From NCBI RefSeq assembly GCF_000759835.1, contig NZ_BBNB01000012.1, positions 62,001-126,000 on the forward strand: 64,000 nucleotides of DNA, in the 5' to 3' direction. The notes under the pieces are model-generated. The model saw only the letters and a program-made list of their open reading frames with translations, searched no databases and was not told the origin of the DNA. The position numbers were made by a program, and so were the translations under genes. Shown here one piece after another: positions 40,966 to 52,389 of the stretch. Source of the DNA: Citrobacter sedlakii NBRC 105722. Lineage in GTDB: Bacteria > Pseudomonadota > Gammaproteobacteria > Enterobacterales > Enterobacteriaceae. The number at the start of each line of letters is the position of its first letter. The stretch's first letter is position 1.

Positions 40966-41904
40966 TTACTCGAAATCCCCTTCGACCAGCACCGAGTCAT
41001 CTCCCCCTTCCGGGGTAATCGAACTGTATTGCCAGGGATTTTGCCAGGAATCCATCGCCTGAAAGATAACCTGCGCCAGCTCATTCTGACTGGCCGGATC
41101 GCGACAGAGCAGATACTCGGTGTCGGGCAGCGGCGGTAAACCGTCCACGGCGCCAAGTACACGCAGATCCGGGCTCATCATTTCAACCGGACGCGCCGTT
41201 ACGCCAAGACCGGCCTTCACCGCCGCGCGAACCGCCGGCAGCGTAGAGGCCACATAAGCCAGACGCCAGGGAATGTTCGCGGCGTTCAGGGTCTTTAGCA
41301 CCACGTCGCGAAAAGGGCTGGGATCGTCCAGTAGCACCAGCGGTACCGGTTCGCCTTTTTGCAACACATATTCCGCCGCGCAATACCAGTGGGTAGGTGA
41401 AGTGCGTAACGTCAGAAAGTCCACAGAAGTGGGACGATTGGTGGTCACGATCAGATCGACTTCCTGCGATTGCAGCATGTCGACGACATAGGCATTACGC
41501 TTCACCCTGACATCCAGCGCTAATTTCGGATAAACCGAACTAATGCGATTCAGAAGAAAAGGCAGAATGGTGTCGGCAGATTCATCAGAGGCGCCGATTG
41601 TTAATACCCCCTGAAGATTGCTGAACATCAAAGATGAGCACGCCTCATCGTTGAAACGTAAGATTTTCCGGGCATAGCCCAGAAGCTGAATGCCGTGTTC
41701 CGTCAACAGTTTGTTACGACCGTGACGAGCGAAAAGTTCTTTCCCTACGAGTTGCTCAAGACGCTGCATCTGCTGGCTCACCGCCGACTGCGTACGACAC
41801 ACCGCAGCTGCTGCTGCTGCAAAAGTGTTCAGATCGGCAACAGCAACAAATGTTCTCAGCAGATCGAGGTCGAGGTTAATTATCGGACGATTTGCGTTTA
41901 TCAT
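40966..41904 (-). CDS. lrhA: LrhA, LysR-type regulator of motility and RpoS
   Basis: LysR-family regulator known to repress flhDC and to lower RpoS translation, placed next to nuo in enterobacteria. The 312-aa protein has an N-terminal winged helix (about residues 12-70; [20 protein letters not shown] and [12 protein letters not shown]), then a co-inducer domain with [20 protein letters not shown]. It is read away from alaA and has a very long leader region upstream. Confidence 0.97.
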   Translation of the reverse strand: MINANRPIINLDLDLLRTFVAVADLNTFAAAAAAVCRTQSAVSQQMQRLEQLVGKELFARHGRNKLLTEHGIQLLGYARKILRFNDEACSSLMFSNLQGVLTIGASDESADTILPFLLNRISSVYPKLALDVRVKRNAYVVDMLQSQEVDLIVTTNRPTSVDFLTLRTSPTHWYCAAEYVLQKGEPVPLVLLDDPSPFRDVVLKTLNAANIPWRLAYVASTLPAVRAAVKAGLGVTARPVEMMSPDLRVLGAVDGLPPLPDTEYLLCRDPASQNELAQVIFQAMDSWQNPWQYSSITPEGGDDSVLVEGDFE

Positions 41905-42830
41905 AATTTTTCACTTACTGGCGGCTCATTTTGAGCTCGTTAATGCTGTGCATACAAAAACAAGCAATTCCGTTTGTAATGCGCTTCCTTAGCAGGATAT
42001 CCCGATGTAACAGGGTGAAAGTAAATATGTATATCATGTGACGGGTGAAATGCTACTCCCTTTCTTCAGTAATAATACCTGACGCAATTTCTCAGGATAT
42101 TTCATCAAGAACGGCCTCACCTATTAAGTGAACGCGGATTTCTACCCGAGCTGATGCCAAAATGGTAAGAACAAGAAAAGAGCCGAGCATACATCAACGA
42201 GAAATAAGCATATATGGCAGTAAGTTAGCCACATTTATCCGTCCTGAATATTAGCAAATAATGCGGACCGCACGTCATTCGTCCCTTGTATCTTAACCTA
42301 AAACCACTTTATTTATAAGCCTTAATGCGAATAATCTGATGCAAAGATTTGTTAGGTTCGGCAAACTACCTCATTAATAATAACGCGTTACGTAAAGCCT
42401 TTTTAAATATTAAATAATAATTAATATGAATTGGAGGCAATCATAAACCTTGCTTAACATTAGTTTTACAGCTAACGGTATCACCCGCTGGCCATAAACA
42501 CGCTTCAGGATTAATCGTTCACTATTTACGAATTATGCAAATAACAGAGACGCAACGTTTTTCCTCTTCACGCCGTCGCGTTATTTTTCAAACAACAGAA
42601 TCAGCCCCATTAACACCAACAATTTAGGTTACAAAACCATTTTCAAATAAAAATTCAGAATATAAAACCACAAAAGTAGACAATCACAGTCATTAACAGC
42701 AGATTCTCACTTCACAATTTTGCAAAATCTTCTTCTGCAAAGCCTTCAAAACGCACCGCTGGGGGAGTACATTGTTTCAAGCTGACTTCCACGGCAGGGA
42801 GTGGCGATAACAGCTTAAAGGTCAAGATTC
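41905..42830. promoter_or_regulatory. lrhA-alaA divergent intergenic region
   Basis: 926 bp without any convincing gene, markedly AT-rich with tracts such as AAATATTAAATAATAATTAA (42405-42424). It holds the promoters of lrhA (autoregulated and with a long leader in E. coli) and alaA. No RNA gene or strong terminator hairpin was recognised. AT richness suggests H-NS binding, which is inference. Confidence 0.6.
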
Positions 42831-44048
42831 ATGTCCCCCATAGAAAAATCCAGCAAATTAGATAATGTCTGTTACGACATCCGCGGTCCGGTTCTGAAAG
42901 AAGCGAAACGTCTTGAAGAAGAAGGCAATAAGGTTCTTAAACTGAACATTGGTAACCCCGCCCCTTTTGGTTTTGACGCGCCCGATGAAATACTGGTCGA
43001 CGTGATCCGCAATTTGCCTACCGCACAGGGCTATTCCGACTCGAAAGGCCTTTACTCCGCGCGTAAAGCCATCATGCAGCATTATCAGGCGCGCGGGATG
43101 CGTGACGTTACTGTTGAAGATATCTACATCGGTAACGGCGTCTCTGAATTGATTGTTCAGGCGATGCAGGCGCTGCTGAATAGCGGGGATGAAATGCTGG
43201 TGCCCGCGCCGGATTATCCGCTGTGGACGGCGGCGGTCGCGCTCTCCGGCGGTAACGCCGTGCATTATCTTTGTGATGAATCTTCTGACTGGTTCCCGGA
43301 TCTTGACGACATCCGCGCGAAAATCACCCCGCGCACCCGAGGCATCGTCATCATTAACCCAAACAACCCCACCGGCGCTGTCTATTCCAAAGCGTTGTTG
43401 ATGGAGATCGTCGAGATCGCCCGCCAGAACAACCTGATCATTTTTGCCGATGAGATCTACGACAAAATTCTCTATGACGATGCAGAGCATCACTCCATTG
43501 CCGCCATGGCGCCGGATCTGCTGACTGTCACCTTTAACGGCCTGTCCAAAACCTACCGCGTTGCCGGTTTCCGTCAGGGCTGGATGGTGCTCAACGGGCC
43601 GAAAAAGCACGCTAAAGGGTACATTGAAGGACTGGAAATGCTGGCCTCGATGCGTCTTTGCGCCAACGTTCCGGCCCAGCACGCCATTCAAACCGCGCTG
43701 GGCGGTTATCAGAGCATCAGCGAATTTATCATGCCCGGTGGTCGTCTTTATGAGCAGCGCAACCGCGCATGGGAACTGATCAACGACATCCCAGGCGTCT
43801 CCTGCGTGAAGCCGCGCGGCGCGCTGTATATGTTCCCGAAAATCGACGCAAAACGTTTCAATATTCATGACGACCAAAAAATGGTGCTCGATTTCCTGCT
43901 GCAGGAAAAAGTGCTGCTGGTGCAGGGGACCGCATTTAACTGGCCGTGGCCGGATCACGTGCGTATTGTCACCCTGCCGCGCATCGATGACATCGAAATG
44001 TCGCTAAATAAATTTGCCCGCTTCCTGTCAGGTTATCACCAGCTGTAA
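42831..44048 (+). CDS. alaA: AlaA, glutamate-pyruvate aminotransferase
   Basis: PLP-dependent class I aminotransferase making alanine from pyruvate and glutamate. The 405-aa product matches E. coli AlaA (YfbQ). The cofactor Lys is in NGLSKTYRVAGFRQGW, with further PLP contacts in NPNNPTGAVYSK and IFADEIYDKILYD. The ATG follows AAAGGTCAAGATTC. Confidence 0.98.
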   Translation: MSPIEKSSKLDNVCYDIRGPVLKEAKRLEEEGNKVLKLNIGNPAPFGFDAPDEILVDVIRNLPTAQGYSDSKGLYSARKAIMQHYQARGMRDVTVEDIYIGNGVSELIVQAMQALLNSGDEMLVPAPDYPLWTAAVALSGGNAVHYLCDESSDWFPDLDDIRAKITPRTRGIVIINPNNPTGAVYSKALLMEIVEIARQNNLIIFADEIYDKILYDDAEHHSIAAMAPDLLTVTFNGLSKTYRVAGFRQGWMVLNGPKKHAKGYIEGLEMLASMRLCANVPAQHAIQTALGGYQSISEFIMPGGRLYEQRNRAWELINDIPGVSCVKPRGALYMFPKIDAKRFNIHDDQKMVLDFLLQEKVLLVQGTAFNWPWPDHVRIVTLPRIDDIEMSLNKFARFLSGYHQL

Positions 44049-44060
44049 TCTGCCCCGGGC

Positions 44061-44096
44061 CGGATGCAATGCCTCGTTGAAGAGTATTTGCATCCG
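44061..44096 (+). terminator. Hairpin after alaA
   Basis: Arms CGGATGCAA (44061-44069) and TTGCATCCG (44088-44096) pair perfectly over 9 bp, followed by CCCCCTTTCT. It probably ends or attenuates the alaA transcript before yfbR. Confidence 0.55.
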
Positions 44097-44149
44097 CCCC
44101 CTTTCTCTGCACACAATGACGTTCAGGTTGTTAACTCGAAAAGGTCGCT

Positions 44150-44749
44150 ATGAAGCAGAGTCATTTTTTTGCCCACCTCTCCCGCCTCAAACTTATTAAC
44201 CGCTGGCCTTTGATGCGCAATGTGCGTACGGAAAACGTCTCTGAGCACAGTCTACAGGTCGCGATGGTGGCGCATGCGCTGGCGGCGATCAAAAATCGCA
44301 AATTTGCCGGTCAGGTGAATGCCGAACGTATTGCGCTGCTGGCGATGTACCATGATGCGTCAGAGGTACTCACCGGCGATCTGCCGACGCCGGTTAAATA
44401 TTTCAACTCGCAGATTGCGCAGGAATATAAAGCCATTGAAAAAATTGCCCAGCAGAAACTGGTGGATATGGTGCCCGACGAATTGCGGGATATCTTCGCG
44501 CCGCTGATTGACGAACACGCTTACAGCGATGAAGAAAAATCGATAGTTAAGCAGGCCGACGCCCTTTGCGCCTACCTGAAATGTCTGGAAGAACTGTCGG
44601 CGGGAAATAATGAGTTTCTGCTGGCGAAAACGCGGCTGGAAAAAACGCTTGCGTCCCGTCGCAGCCCGGAAATGGATTATTTTATGGCGGTCTTCGTGCC
44701 GAGTTTCCATTTGTCGCTGGATGAGATCAGTCAGGATTCACCGTTGTAA
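44150..44749 (+). CDS. yfbR: YfbR, dCMP/dNMP 5'-nucleotidase (HD domain)
   Basis: HD-fold phosphatase that in E. coli dephosphorylates deoxynucleoside 5'-monophosphates. The 199-aa protein has His33 ([10 protein letters not shown]), the His68-Asp69 doublet in [13 protein letters not shown] and the last metal Asp in [12 protein letters not shown]. The ATG follows AAAGGTCGCT. The [10 protein letters not shown] stretch is typical of the YfbR subfamily. Confidence 0.96.
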   Translation: MKQSHFFAHLSRLKLINRWPLMRNVRTENVSEHSLQVAMVAHALAAIKNRKFAGQVNAERIALLAMYHDASEVLTGDLPTPVKYFNSQIAQEYKAIEKIAQQKLVDMVPDELRDIFAPLIDEHAYSDEEKSIVKQADALCAYLKCLEELSAGNNEFLLAKTRLEKTLASRRSPEMDYFMAVFVPSFHLSLDEISQDSPL

Positions 44750-44753
44750 GGTT

Positions 44754-44788
44754 TGCCGGATGGCGGACAATAACCGCGCCATCCGGCA
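44754..44788. repeat. REP element between yfbR and yfbS
   Basis: TGCCGGATGGCG and CGCCATCCGGCA form a REP palindrome in the gap between these convergent genes. Confidence 0.85.
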
Positions 44789-44802
44789 TGACGGGCTTGC
44801 GG

Positions 44803-46635
44803 TTAAAACGGGAACAGCATGGGGATCATCACCACGCACACCGCCATAACGATAACGGTAAACGGTACGCCAAGCTTCACGAAATCGCTGAAGCTATAGT
44901 TCCCCGGTCCTAACACCAGCGTGTTGACCGGCGAAGAGACCGGCGTCATAAATGCCGCGGATGCCGCCATCGCCACCACCATCGCAAACGGATAGGGTGA
45001 TACGCCCATTGATTTCGCCGCTGCCAGCGCGATAGGCGCCATCAGCACCGCAGTTGCCGTATTCGAGATAAACAGGCCAATGGTGGCGCACAGCACAAAC
45101 AAGCAGCCCAACATCATATACGGCCCGTAGCCGCCGCCCACGTCCATCAGTCCTTTCACCACCAGATCGACACCGCCGGTTTTTTGCAGCGCCAGCGCGA
45201 AAGGCATCATGCCGACAATCAGGATAATGCTTGGCCAGTGAATCGCTTTATAGGCGCTTTCGGCGTCAATACAGCGAAATTTGCCCATCAGCAGACAGGC
45301 GATAATCGCCGCGATGGGGTTCGGGATTTCATCGGTCAGCATCAGTGCGACCATCAGCACCAGACAGAAAATGGCGTGCGGCGCCTGGCTGTGCGCGGGC
45401 GATGCTTCGCTCACCTCTTCCGGCAGGTTCAGCGCCACAAAGTCTCGTCCCTGCTTTGCCAGCATCCCGATCAGTTTCCAGTTACCGACCACCAGAATAA
45501 TGTCGCCCATCAGCAGCGGTTCGTCGACCAACGATCCTTCGATTGCCACGCCGTCACGCTTCAGGCCAACCACGTTCAGCCCATAGCGAGTACGAAAGCC
45601 GATCTCTCGTACCGACTTGCCGATTAGCTCCGATTCTGGAATCAGCGAGATCTCCGCCATGCCAACGTCCAGCGCCTGATCGGAGAAATATTCGCCGCGC
45701 AGCACCATCGGCTCCAGAAGTTGTTCACTACAGAACTCCCGCAGATCGACATCGGCGGCGGACATATCAATTAACAACACGTCACGCGCACGAAATTCAG
45801 ATACCCCATTGACGTTGACGATCACCCGGCGAAAACGCCGCCAACGCTCGACGCCAATCACGTTAGCGCCGTAGCGTTCGCGCAGTTTGAGATCGTCAAG
45901 GCGCTGACCAATCATCGGCGACCCGGGGCGGATCGCCAGCCGGCGCGCTCGCCCGGTCAGACGGTACTCTTTGATCAGATCGCGGAAGGTGCGGCGTTTC
46001 CAGCCATCACGCTGCTGCGCCTGTGGATCGCCTTTCAGCATGAAGCGCATCAGCAGCATATAGAAAATACCCAGTACCAGGACCACCAGCCCGATGGGGG
46101 TGACGCTGAAAAAACTGAATCCGCTAAACCCTTCACGCAGGAGTTCGCTGTTCACCACCAGGTTTGGCGGCGTCGCCACCAGCGTCATCATGCCGCTGAT
46201 AAGCCCGGCAAAACTGAGCGGCATCATCAGGCGCGACGGCGAGGTTTGCATACGCATGGAGACGCTTAACACCACCGGGATAAAAATGGCAACCACTCCG
46301 GTGGAACTCATAAAGGCGCCCAGCCCGGCCACGGTCAGCATCAATAGCACCAGCATTTTGATTTCGCTGCTGCCAGCCATTTTAACCAGCCAGGTGCCCA
46401 TAACAGTGGCGACGCCGGTACGCACCAGCCCGTCGCCGATAATAAACAGCGCGGCAATCAACACCACGTTCGGATCGCTAAAGCCAGAAAAGGCTTCGCT
46501 GAGGGTCAGCGTTCCACTCAGAACAAACGCCACGATGACCAGCAAAGCAACCGCGTCCATACGCACTCTGCCCGTCGCAAATAACACTACGGCAATAGCC
46601 AGTAATGAAAGAACCCAAATCAATTCACCGTTCAC
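44803..46635 (-). CDS. yfbS: YfbS, SLC13/DASS-type transporter with two RCK_C domains
   Basis: 610-aa inner-membrane permease of the divalent anion:Na+ symporter type. An N-terminal block of membrane helices is followed by a soluble middle with two TrkA-C (RCK_C) domains (about residues 215-395: [20 protein letters not shown] and [20 protein letters not shown]), then a second membrane block including the [15 protein letters not shown] motif. Substrate not proven. It is read away from ackA and shares its gap with the yfbT terminator. Confidence 0.93.
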   Translation of the reverse strand: MNGELIWVLSLLAIAVVLFATGRVRMDAVALLVIVAFVLSGTLTLSEAFSGFSDPNVVLIAALFIIGDGLVRTGVATVMGTWLVKMAGSSEIKMLVLLMLTVAGLGAFMSSTGVVAIFIPVVLSVSMRMQTSPSRLMMPLSFAGLISGMMTLVATPPNLVVNSELLREGFSGFSFFSVTPIGLVVLVLGIFYMLLMRFMLKGDPQAQQRDGWKRRTFRDLIKEYRLTGRARRLAIRPGSPMIGQRLDDLKLRERYGANVIGVERWRRFRRVIVNVNGVSEFRARDVLLIDMSAADVDLREFCSEQLLEPMVLRGEYFSDQALDVGMAEISLIPESELIGKSVREIGFRTRYGLNVVGLKRDGVAIEGSLVDEPLLMGDIILVVGNWKLIGMLAKQGRDFVALNLPEEVSEASPAHSQAPHAIFCLVLMVALMLTDEIPNPIAAIIACLLMGKFRCIDAESAYKAIHWPSIILIVGMMPFALALQKTGGVDLVVKGLMDVGGGYGPYMMLGCLFVLCATIGLFISNTATAVLMAPIALAAAKSMGVSPYPFAMVVAMAASAAFMTPVSSPVNTLVLGPGNYSFSDFVKLGVPFTVIVMAVCVVMIPMLFPF

Positions 46636-46676
46636 AACCTATCCTTGTCAGATGAGAAGATGGCATGATTCTGCCA

Positions 46677-46701
46677 TAAAAAAGCCCCGACAAGCCGGGG
46701 C
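46677..46701 (-). terminator. yfbT terminator
   Basis: On the minus strand GCCCCG-GCTTGT-CGGGGC followed by TTTTTT, a compact rho-independent terminator directly after the yfbT stop. Confidence 0.9.
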
Positions 46702-46711
46702 GAAATCATGA

Positions 46712-47371
46712 TCAGGTATTGCTGAGTACAACCACATTCCCCTTCGGCTGTTTCGTCACCGAAAGCTGCTCGAGGCTGGTCAGCGCAAAATCGACGTCCG
46801 CCAGACGTGGGGTGTCTGCCGGAGCATTAACGGCGATAACATGGCAGCCAGCCGCTAAGCCCGATAACACGCCCGCAGGCGCGTCTTCCACCACCGCACA
46901 TTCATGGGGCGCCAGGCCCAACAGCTGCGCGCCCAGCAGATAGGCGTCCGGTTCCGGCTTGCCGCGTTTGACACGCTCGGCGGTCACAAAAACCTCCGGT
47001 GCGGGGAGCCCTGCCACCTGATGGCGGGCGCGGGCAACGGGCATAGAGCCAGAGGTGACAATCGCCCACGGGATCCCGGATTTATTCAGATGGTTGAGCA
47101 AGGCAATCGCCCCCGGCAGCGCAGTGATGCCGGCCGTTTCCGTGGCTTCAATTTGCTCAAGACGCGTAAACTCAGCGGCGATTTCCGCTTCAGGCTTACC
47201 TGCCATAAAATGACGCAGCGAGGTAATCGCCTGCTTGCCATGAATAAAACCGAGTACCTCATCGTGCGCCAGGCCAAAACGATCGGCCCAGTTACACCAT
47301 GCTCGCTCGACGGCGGGGAGTGAATCGACCAGCGTTCCATCCAGATCAAACAGAAAGCCTTTACACTGCAC
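46712..47371 (-). CDS. yfbT: YfbT (HxpA), HAD-family sugar/hexitol phosphatase
   Basis: HAD-superfamily phosphatase of 219 aa, described in E. coli as hexitol phosphatase A. Motif I is FLFDLDGTLVDS (nucleophile Asp), motif II VTSG, motif III Lys in RVKRGKPEP and motif IV VVEDAPAGVLSG. It sits behind yfbU with a 10-bp gap, so the two are likely one transcript. The start could be a few codons downstream, as no clear SD stands out. Confidence 0.95.
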   Translation of the reverse strand: MQCKGFLFDLDGTLVDSLPAVERAWCNWADRFGLAHDEVLGFIHGKQAITSLRHFMAGKPEAEIAAEFTRLEQIEATETAGITALPGAIALLNHLNKSGIPWAIVTSGSMPVARARHQVAGLPAPEVFVTAERVKRGKPEPDAYLLGAQLLGLAPHECAVVEDAPAGVLSGLAAGCHVIAVNAPADTPRLADVDFALTSLEQLSVTKQPKGNVVVLSNT

Positions 47372-47381
47372 GTGTACCTCC

Positions 47382-47947
<566 letters not shown>

Positions 47948-47968
47948 ATATGCGTAATCCGGGGTCAA

Positions 47969-48424
47969 TTACAAATCATCAAGGAAAGTTTTATCCAGTT
48001 GTTTGAAGGCGCGCTTAAGCGTGTCAGCCAGCGCCTGGTAGTCCGGCTTGCCTTCAACCGGGGCCAGCGCCTGTCCGGCTTCCTGTAATTTGCCCCTGAC
48101 TTCGTAAAACCAGTTCAAAATTGTAGGCGGTAGCGGCGTAACCGAACGTTTACCCAGCCACCACAGCCCCTGCATGGGTAAACTGAGCGCGAACAGCGCG
48201 GTGGCGACGGCCGGTCCCAATTGACCGCCGAGGGCGATTTGCCAGCACAGGGTAAAAACGGCAATCGGCGGCATAAAGCGGATGGCGTAGCGGGTCATCC
48301 GAATAACGCGATTCTCCACAAAGACGGGCGCAAGGCGCTTTTCCATCGGCCACGTCTTCGAGTAGTGCTGCCCCCGGCGAAAAAGGCTGAAAAAATTTAC
48401 GGAGCGGTGATCCGGCGTCGACAT
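47969..48424 (-). CDS. yfbV: YfbV, inner-membrane protein (UPF0208)
   Basis: 151-aa membrane protein with two adjacent hydrophobic segments (about 45-65 and 72-95) flanked by basic residues, and a helical C-terminal tail. E. coli YfbV has been implicated in the insulation of the Ter macrodomain from its left flank. Divergent from ackA. Confidence 0.92.
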   Translation of the reverse strand: MSTPDHRSVNFFSLFRRGQHYSKTWPMEKRLAPVFVENRVIRMTRYAIRFMPPIAVFTLCWQIALGGQLGPAVATALFALSLPMQGLWWLGKRSVTPLPPTILNWFYEVRGKLQEAGQALAPVEGKPDYQALADTLKRAFKQLDKTFLDDL

Positions 48425-48763
48425 GGCTTACCTCAACTTCACATATAAAAATTCAAAAAATTGTGCAAAACAACAACTATGAGGGACAACGTTCAAAACA
48501 TTTTGTCATTGCTACCCACTATCAGGTATCCTGTAGCGGCCTGTCATTGGCCTGTAGTCCAAAAGTATTGAGTCGTCAAATTGACATATAGTATGCCATT
48601 GGCTGAAAAATACGCAAAATGGCATAGACTCATAGGTATTTCTTCCATCATGCCAAAAAAGACAACTGCGCATGATGTTAATCATAAATGTCAGCGTCAC
48701 ACTGCGCTACGCTCTATGGCTCCCTGACGTTTTTTTAGCCACGTATCAATAATAGGTACTTCC
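48425..48763. promoter_or_regulatory. yfbV-ackA divergent promoter region
   Basis: 339 bp without a supported gene. TTGACATATAGTATGCCATT lies at 48581-48600, and a 9-bp inverted repeat TATGCCATT / AATGGCATA spans 48592-48626. These are candidate promoter and operator elements for ackA; the exact start sites are not visible. Confidence 0.5.
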
Positions 48764-49966
48764 ATGTCGAGTAAGTTAGTACTGGTTCTGAACTGCGGTA
48801 GCTCCTCACTGAAATTTGCAATCATCGATGCAGTTAATGGTGAAGAATACCTTTCTGGTTTAGCCGAATGTTTCCATCTTCCAGAAGCCCGTATCAAATG
48901 GAAAATGGACGGCAGTAAACAAGAAGCGGCTTTAGGCGCAGGCGCCGCTCACAGTGAAGCGCTGAACTTTATCGTTAATACTATTCTGGCACAAAAACCA
49001 GAACTGTCTGCGCAGTTGACTGCAATCGGTCACCGTATCGTACACGGCGGCGAGAAGTACACCAGCTCCGTCGTTATTGATGACTCCGTGATTCAGGGTA
49101 TCAAAGATTCCGCCTCTTTTGCACCGCTGCATAACCCGGCCCACCTGATCGGTATCGCCGAAGCACTGAAATCCTTCCCGCAGCTGAAAGACAAGAACGT
49201 CGCCGTGTTTGACACCGCGTTCCACCAAACGATGCCGGAAGAATCTTACCTGTATGCCCTGCCGTACAGCCTGTACAAAGAACACGGCGTTCGTCGTTAT
49301 GGCGCACACGGCACCAGTCACTTCTTCGTGACTCAGGAAGCGGCAAAAATGCTGAACAAGCCGGTTGAAGAACTGAACATCATCACCTGCCACCTGGGCA
49401 ACGGCGGTTCCGTTTCCGCTATCCGTAACGGCAAGTGCGTTGATACCTCTATGGGTCTGACTCCGCTGGAAGGTCTGGTGATGGGTACCCGTTCCGGCGA
49501 TATCGATCCGGCGATTATCTTCCACCTGCACGACACCCTGGGCATGAGCGTTGACCAGATCAACAAGATGCTGACCAAAGAGTCCGGCCTGCTGGGTCTG
49601 ACCGAAGTGACCAGCGATTGCCGTTATGTCGAAGACAACTACGCGACCAAAGAAGACGCTAAGCGCGCGATGGACGTTTACTGCCACCGCCTGGCGAAAT
49701 ACATCGGCTCCTACACTGCGCTGATGGAAGGTCGTCTGGACGCTGTCGTGTTCACCGGGGGCATTGGTGAAAACGCCGCGATGGTTCGCGAACTGTCTCT
49801 GGGCAAACTGGGCGTGCTGGGCTTTGAAGTCGATCACGAACGTAACCTGGCCGCACGCTTCGGTAAATCTGGCTTCATCAACAAAGAAGGCACCCGTCCT
49901 GCAGTGGTGATCCCAACCAACGAAGAACTGGTTATCGCGCAAGACGCGAGCCGTCTGACTGCCTGA
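48764..49966 (+). CDS. ackA: AckA, acetate kinase
   Basis: Makes ATP and acetate from acetyl phosphate (reversible). The 400-aa product has the ASKHA-fold signatures [14 protein letters not shown] near the N terminus, [38 protein letters not shown] and [13 protein letters not shown]. Followed by pta after 78 bp that hold two hairpins. Confidence 0.99.
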   Translation: MSSKLVLVLNCGSSSLKFAIIDAVNGEEYLSGLAECFHLPEARIKWKMDGSKQEAALGAGAAHSEALNFIVNTILAQKPELSAQLTAIGHRIVHGGEKYTSSVVIDDSVIQGIKDSASFAPLHNPAHLIGIAEALKSFPQLKDKNVAVFDTAFHQTMPEESYLYALPYSLYKEHGVRRYGAHGTSHFFVTQEAAKMLNKPVEELNIITCHLGNGGSVSAIRNGKCVDTSMGLTPLEGLVMGTRSGDIDPAIIFHLHDTLGMSVDQINKMLTKESGLLGLTEVTSDCRYVEDNYATKEDAKRAMDVYCHRLAKYIGSYTALMEGRLDAVVFTGGIGENAAMVRELSLGKLGVLGFEVDHERNLAARFGKSGFINKEGTRPAVVIPTNEELVIAQDASRLTA

Positions 49967-49971
49967 TACCA

Positions 49972-50027
49972 CACCGCCAGCCACCATGCTGGCGGTGCTG
50001 TTTTGTCACCCGCCGATGTCGGCGGTA
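49972..50027 (+). terminator. Two tandem hairpins between ackA and pta
   Basis: CACCGCCAGC (49972) pairs with GCTGGCGGTG (49988-49997) over 10 bp and is followed by CTGTTTTG; a second stem CCGCCGA-TG-TCGGCGG lies at 50010-50025. The first looks like a weak terminator or RNase-stable stem that could set the pta:ackA ratio; the second ends 19 bases before the pta start. Confidence 0.5.
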
Positions 50028-50044
50028 ACGAAAGAGGATAAATC

Positions 50045-52186
50045 GTGTCCCGAATTATTATGCTGATCCCTACCGGAACCAGCGTCGGCCTGACCAGCGT
50101 CAGCCTCGGCGTCATCCGTGCTATGGAACGCAAAGGCGTTCGTCTGAGCGTCTTTAAGCCCATCGCTCAGCCGCGTGCTGGCGGCGATGCGCCAGACCAG
50201 ACCACAACTATCGTTCGCGCGAACTCCAATCTGCCAGCGGCTGAACCGTTGAAGATGAGCCACGTTGAATCTCTGCTTTCCAGCAATCAGAAAGATGTGC
50301 TGATGGAAGAGATCATCGCGAACTACCACGCGAACACCAAAGACGCGGAAGTTGTGCTGGTTGAAGGTCTGGTTCCGACCCGTAAACACCAGTTCGCGCA
50401 GTCTCTGAACTACGAAATCGCAAAAACGCTGAACGCGGAAATCGTTTTCGTCATGTCTCAGGGTACCGACACCCCGGAACAGCTGAACGAGCGTATCGAA
50501 CTGACGCGCAGCAGCTTCGGCGGCGCTAAAAACACCAACATCACAGGCGTTATCGTTAATAAACTGAACGCGCCGGTGGATGAACAGGGCCGTACCCGTC
50601 CGGACCTGTCCGAGATTTTTGACGACTCGTCAAAAGCGCAGGTGATCAAAGTTGATCCGGCTAAACTGCAAGAATCCAGCCCGCTGCCGGTTCTGGGCGC
50701 GGTGCCGTGGAGCTTTGATCTGATCGCCACCCGTGCGATCGACATGGCGCGTCACCTGAACGCGACAATCGTCAACGAAGGCGATATCAACACCCGTCGC
50801 GTGAAATCTGTGACCTTCTGCGCGCGCAGCATTCCGCACATGCTGGAGCACTTCCGCGCCGGTTCTCTGCTGGTCACATCCGCAGACCGTCCTGACGTGC
50901 TGGTTGCCGCCTGCCTGGCCGCGATGAACGGCGTGGAAATCGGCGCCCTGCTGCTGACCGGCGGCTACGAAATGGACGCGCGCATTTCTAAACTGTGCGA
51001 GCGCGCTTTTGCGACCGGCCTGCCGGTATTCATGGTGAACACCAACACCTGGCAGACCTCCCTAAGCCTGCAGAGCTTCAACCTGGAAGTGCCGGTTGAC
51101 GATCACGAGCGCATCGAGAAAGTTCAGGAATACGTGGCTAACTACATCAACGCTGACTGGATTGACTCTCTGACCGCGACTTCCGAGCGTAGCCGCCGTC
51201 TGTCTCCGCCGGCGTTCCGCTATCAGCTGACCGAACTGGCGCGTAAAGCCGGTAAGCGTGTGGTCCTGCCGGAAGGCGACGAGCCGCGTACCGTGAAAGC
51301 GGCGGCGATCTGCGCTGAACGCGGTATCGCAACCTGCGTACTGTTAGGTAACCCGGATGAAATCAACCGCGTTGCCGCTTCTCAGGGCGTTGAGCTGGGT
51401 GCCGGCATTGAAATCGTTGACCCGGAAGTGGTTCGCGAAAGCTATGTCGCTCGTCTGGTCGAACTGCGTAAGAGCAAAGGCATGACCGAAACCGTTGCCC
51501 GCGAACAGCTGGAAGACAACGTGGTGCTCGGTACGCTGATGCTGGAGCAGGATGAAGTTGACGGTCTGGTGTCCGGTGCGGTTCACACCACCGCGAACAC
51601 TATCCGTCCGCCTCTGCAGCTGATCAAAACCGCACCGGGTAGCTCCCTGGTTTCTTCCGTGTTCTTTATGCTGCTGCCGGAACAGGTATATGTTTACGGC
51701 GACTGCGCGATCAACCCGGATCCGACCGCTGAGCAACTGGCTGAGATCGCCATTCAGTCCGCTGAATCGGCAATTGCTTTCGGTATCGAACCGCGCGTGG
51801 CGATGCTCTCCTACTCTACCGGTACCTCTGGTGCAGGTAGCGACGTAGAGAAAGTCCGTGAAGCGACCCGCATTGCGCAGGAAAAACGTCCTGACCTGAT
51901 GATCGACGGTCCGCTGCAGTACGACGCGGCGGTAATGGCTGACGTGGCGAAATCCAAAGCGCCGAACTCCCCGGTTGCCGGTCGCGCTACCGTGTTTATC
52001 TTCCCGGATCTGAACACGGGTAACACCACCTACAAAGCGGTACAGCGTTCAGCCGACCTGATCTCCATCGGGCCGATGCTGCAGGGTATGCGCAAGCCGG
52101 TGAACGACCTGTCTCGTGGCGCGCTGGTAGACGATATCGTCTACACTATCGCACTGACCGCGATTCAGTCTTCCCAGCAGGGCTAA
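50045..52186 (+). CDS. pta: Pta, phosphate acetyltransferase
   Basis: Interconverts acetyl-CoA and acetyl phosphate. The 713-aa protein is the long enterobacterial type: an N-terminal P-loop/DRTGG part (about 1-390; [15 protein letters not shown]) that responds to NADH and pyruvate, and a C-terminal catalytic domain from about 395 ([30 protein letters not shown]). The start is GTG behind AAAGAGGATAAATC. Operon with ackA. Confidence 0.98.
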   Translation: MSRIIMLIPTGTSVGLTSVSLGVIRAMERKGVRLSVFKPIAQPRAGGDAPDQTTTIVRANSNLPAAEPLKMSHVESLLSSNQKDVLMEEIIANYHANTKDAEVVLVEGLVPTRKHQFAQSLNYEIAKTLNAEIVFVMSQGTDTPEQLNERIELTRSSFGGAKNTNITGVIVNKLNAPVDEQGRTRPDLSEIFDDSSKAQVIKVDPAKLQESSPLPVLGAVPWSFDLIATRAIDMARHLNATIVNEGDINTRRVKSVTFCARSIPHMLEHFRAGSLLVTSADRPDVLVAACLAAMNGVEIGALLLTGGYEMDARISKLCERAFATGLPVFMVNTNTWQTSLSLQSFNLEVPVDDHERIEKVQEYVANYINADWIDSLTATSERSRRLSPPAFRYQLTELARKAGKRVVLPEGDEPRTVKAAAICAERGIATCVLLGNPDEINRVAASQGVELGAGIEIVDPEVVRESYVARLVELRKSKGMTETVAREQLEDNVVLGTLMLEQDEVDGLVSGAVHTTANTIRPPLQLIKTAPGSSLVSSVFFMLLPEQVYVYGDCAINPDPTAEQLAEIAIQSAESAIAFGIEPRVAMLSYSTGTSGAGSDVEKVREATRIAQEKRPDLMIDGPLQYDAAVMADVAKSKAPNSPVAGRATVFIFPDLNTGNTTYKAVQRSADLISIGPMLQGMRKPVNDLSRGALVDDIVYTIALTAIQSSQQG

Positions 52187-52233
52187 TCATTTTCCCCCTC
52201 TCGCCTCTTAAGCGAGTAAGGGGGCTTATACCG

Positions 52234-52263
52234 TCCGGATGTGCAAGCATCCGGATTTTTTTT
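52234..52263 (+). terminator. pta terminator
   Basis: TCCGGATG - TGCAAG - CATCCGGA followed by eight T. A further stem CTCGC...GCGAG lies just before it at 52200-52217. Confidence 0.9.
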
Positions 52264-52389
52264 GCCTAAAAATCCCCCACTCTACGGTAGCAAATTCTGA
52301 AACCGGTATAAAAAGCGCGCTTACAAATTGCATTTATATTCACCAAAATGCATACTTATTCCATTAAAACGCTACATGGAAGGTATGCT

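Noticed and set aside
42858-43958. Long open frame opposite alaA
   Set aside because: Shadow of the conserved aminotransferase gene.
48932-49987. Long open frame opposite ackA
   Set aside because: Strong codon bias of ackA leaves the opposite frame open; no start signal or family.
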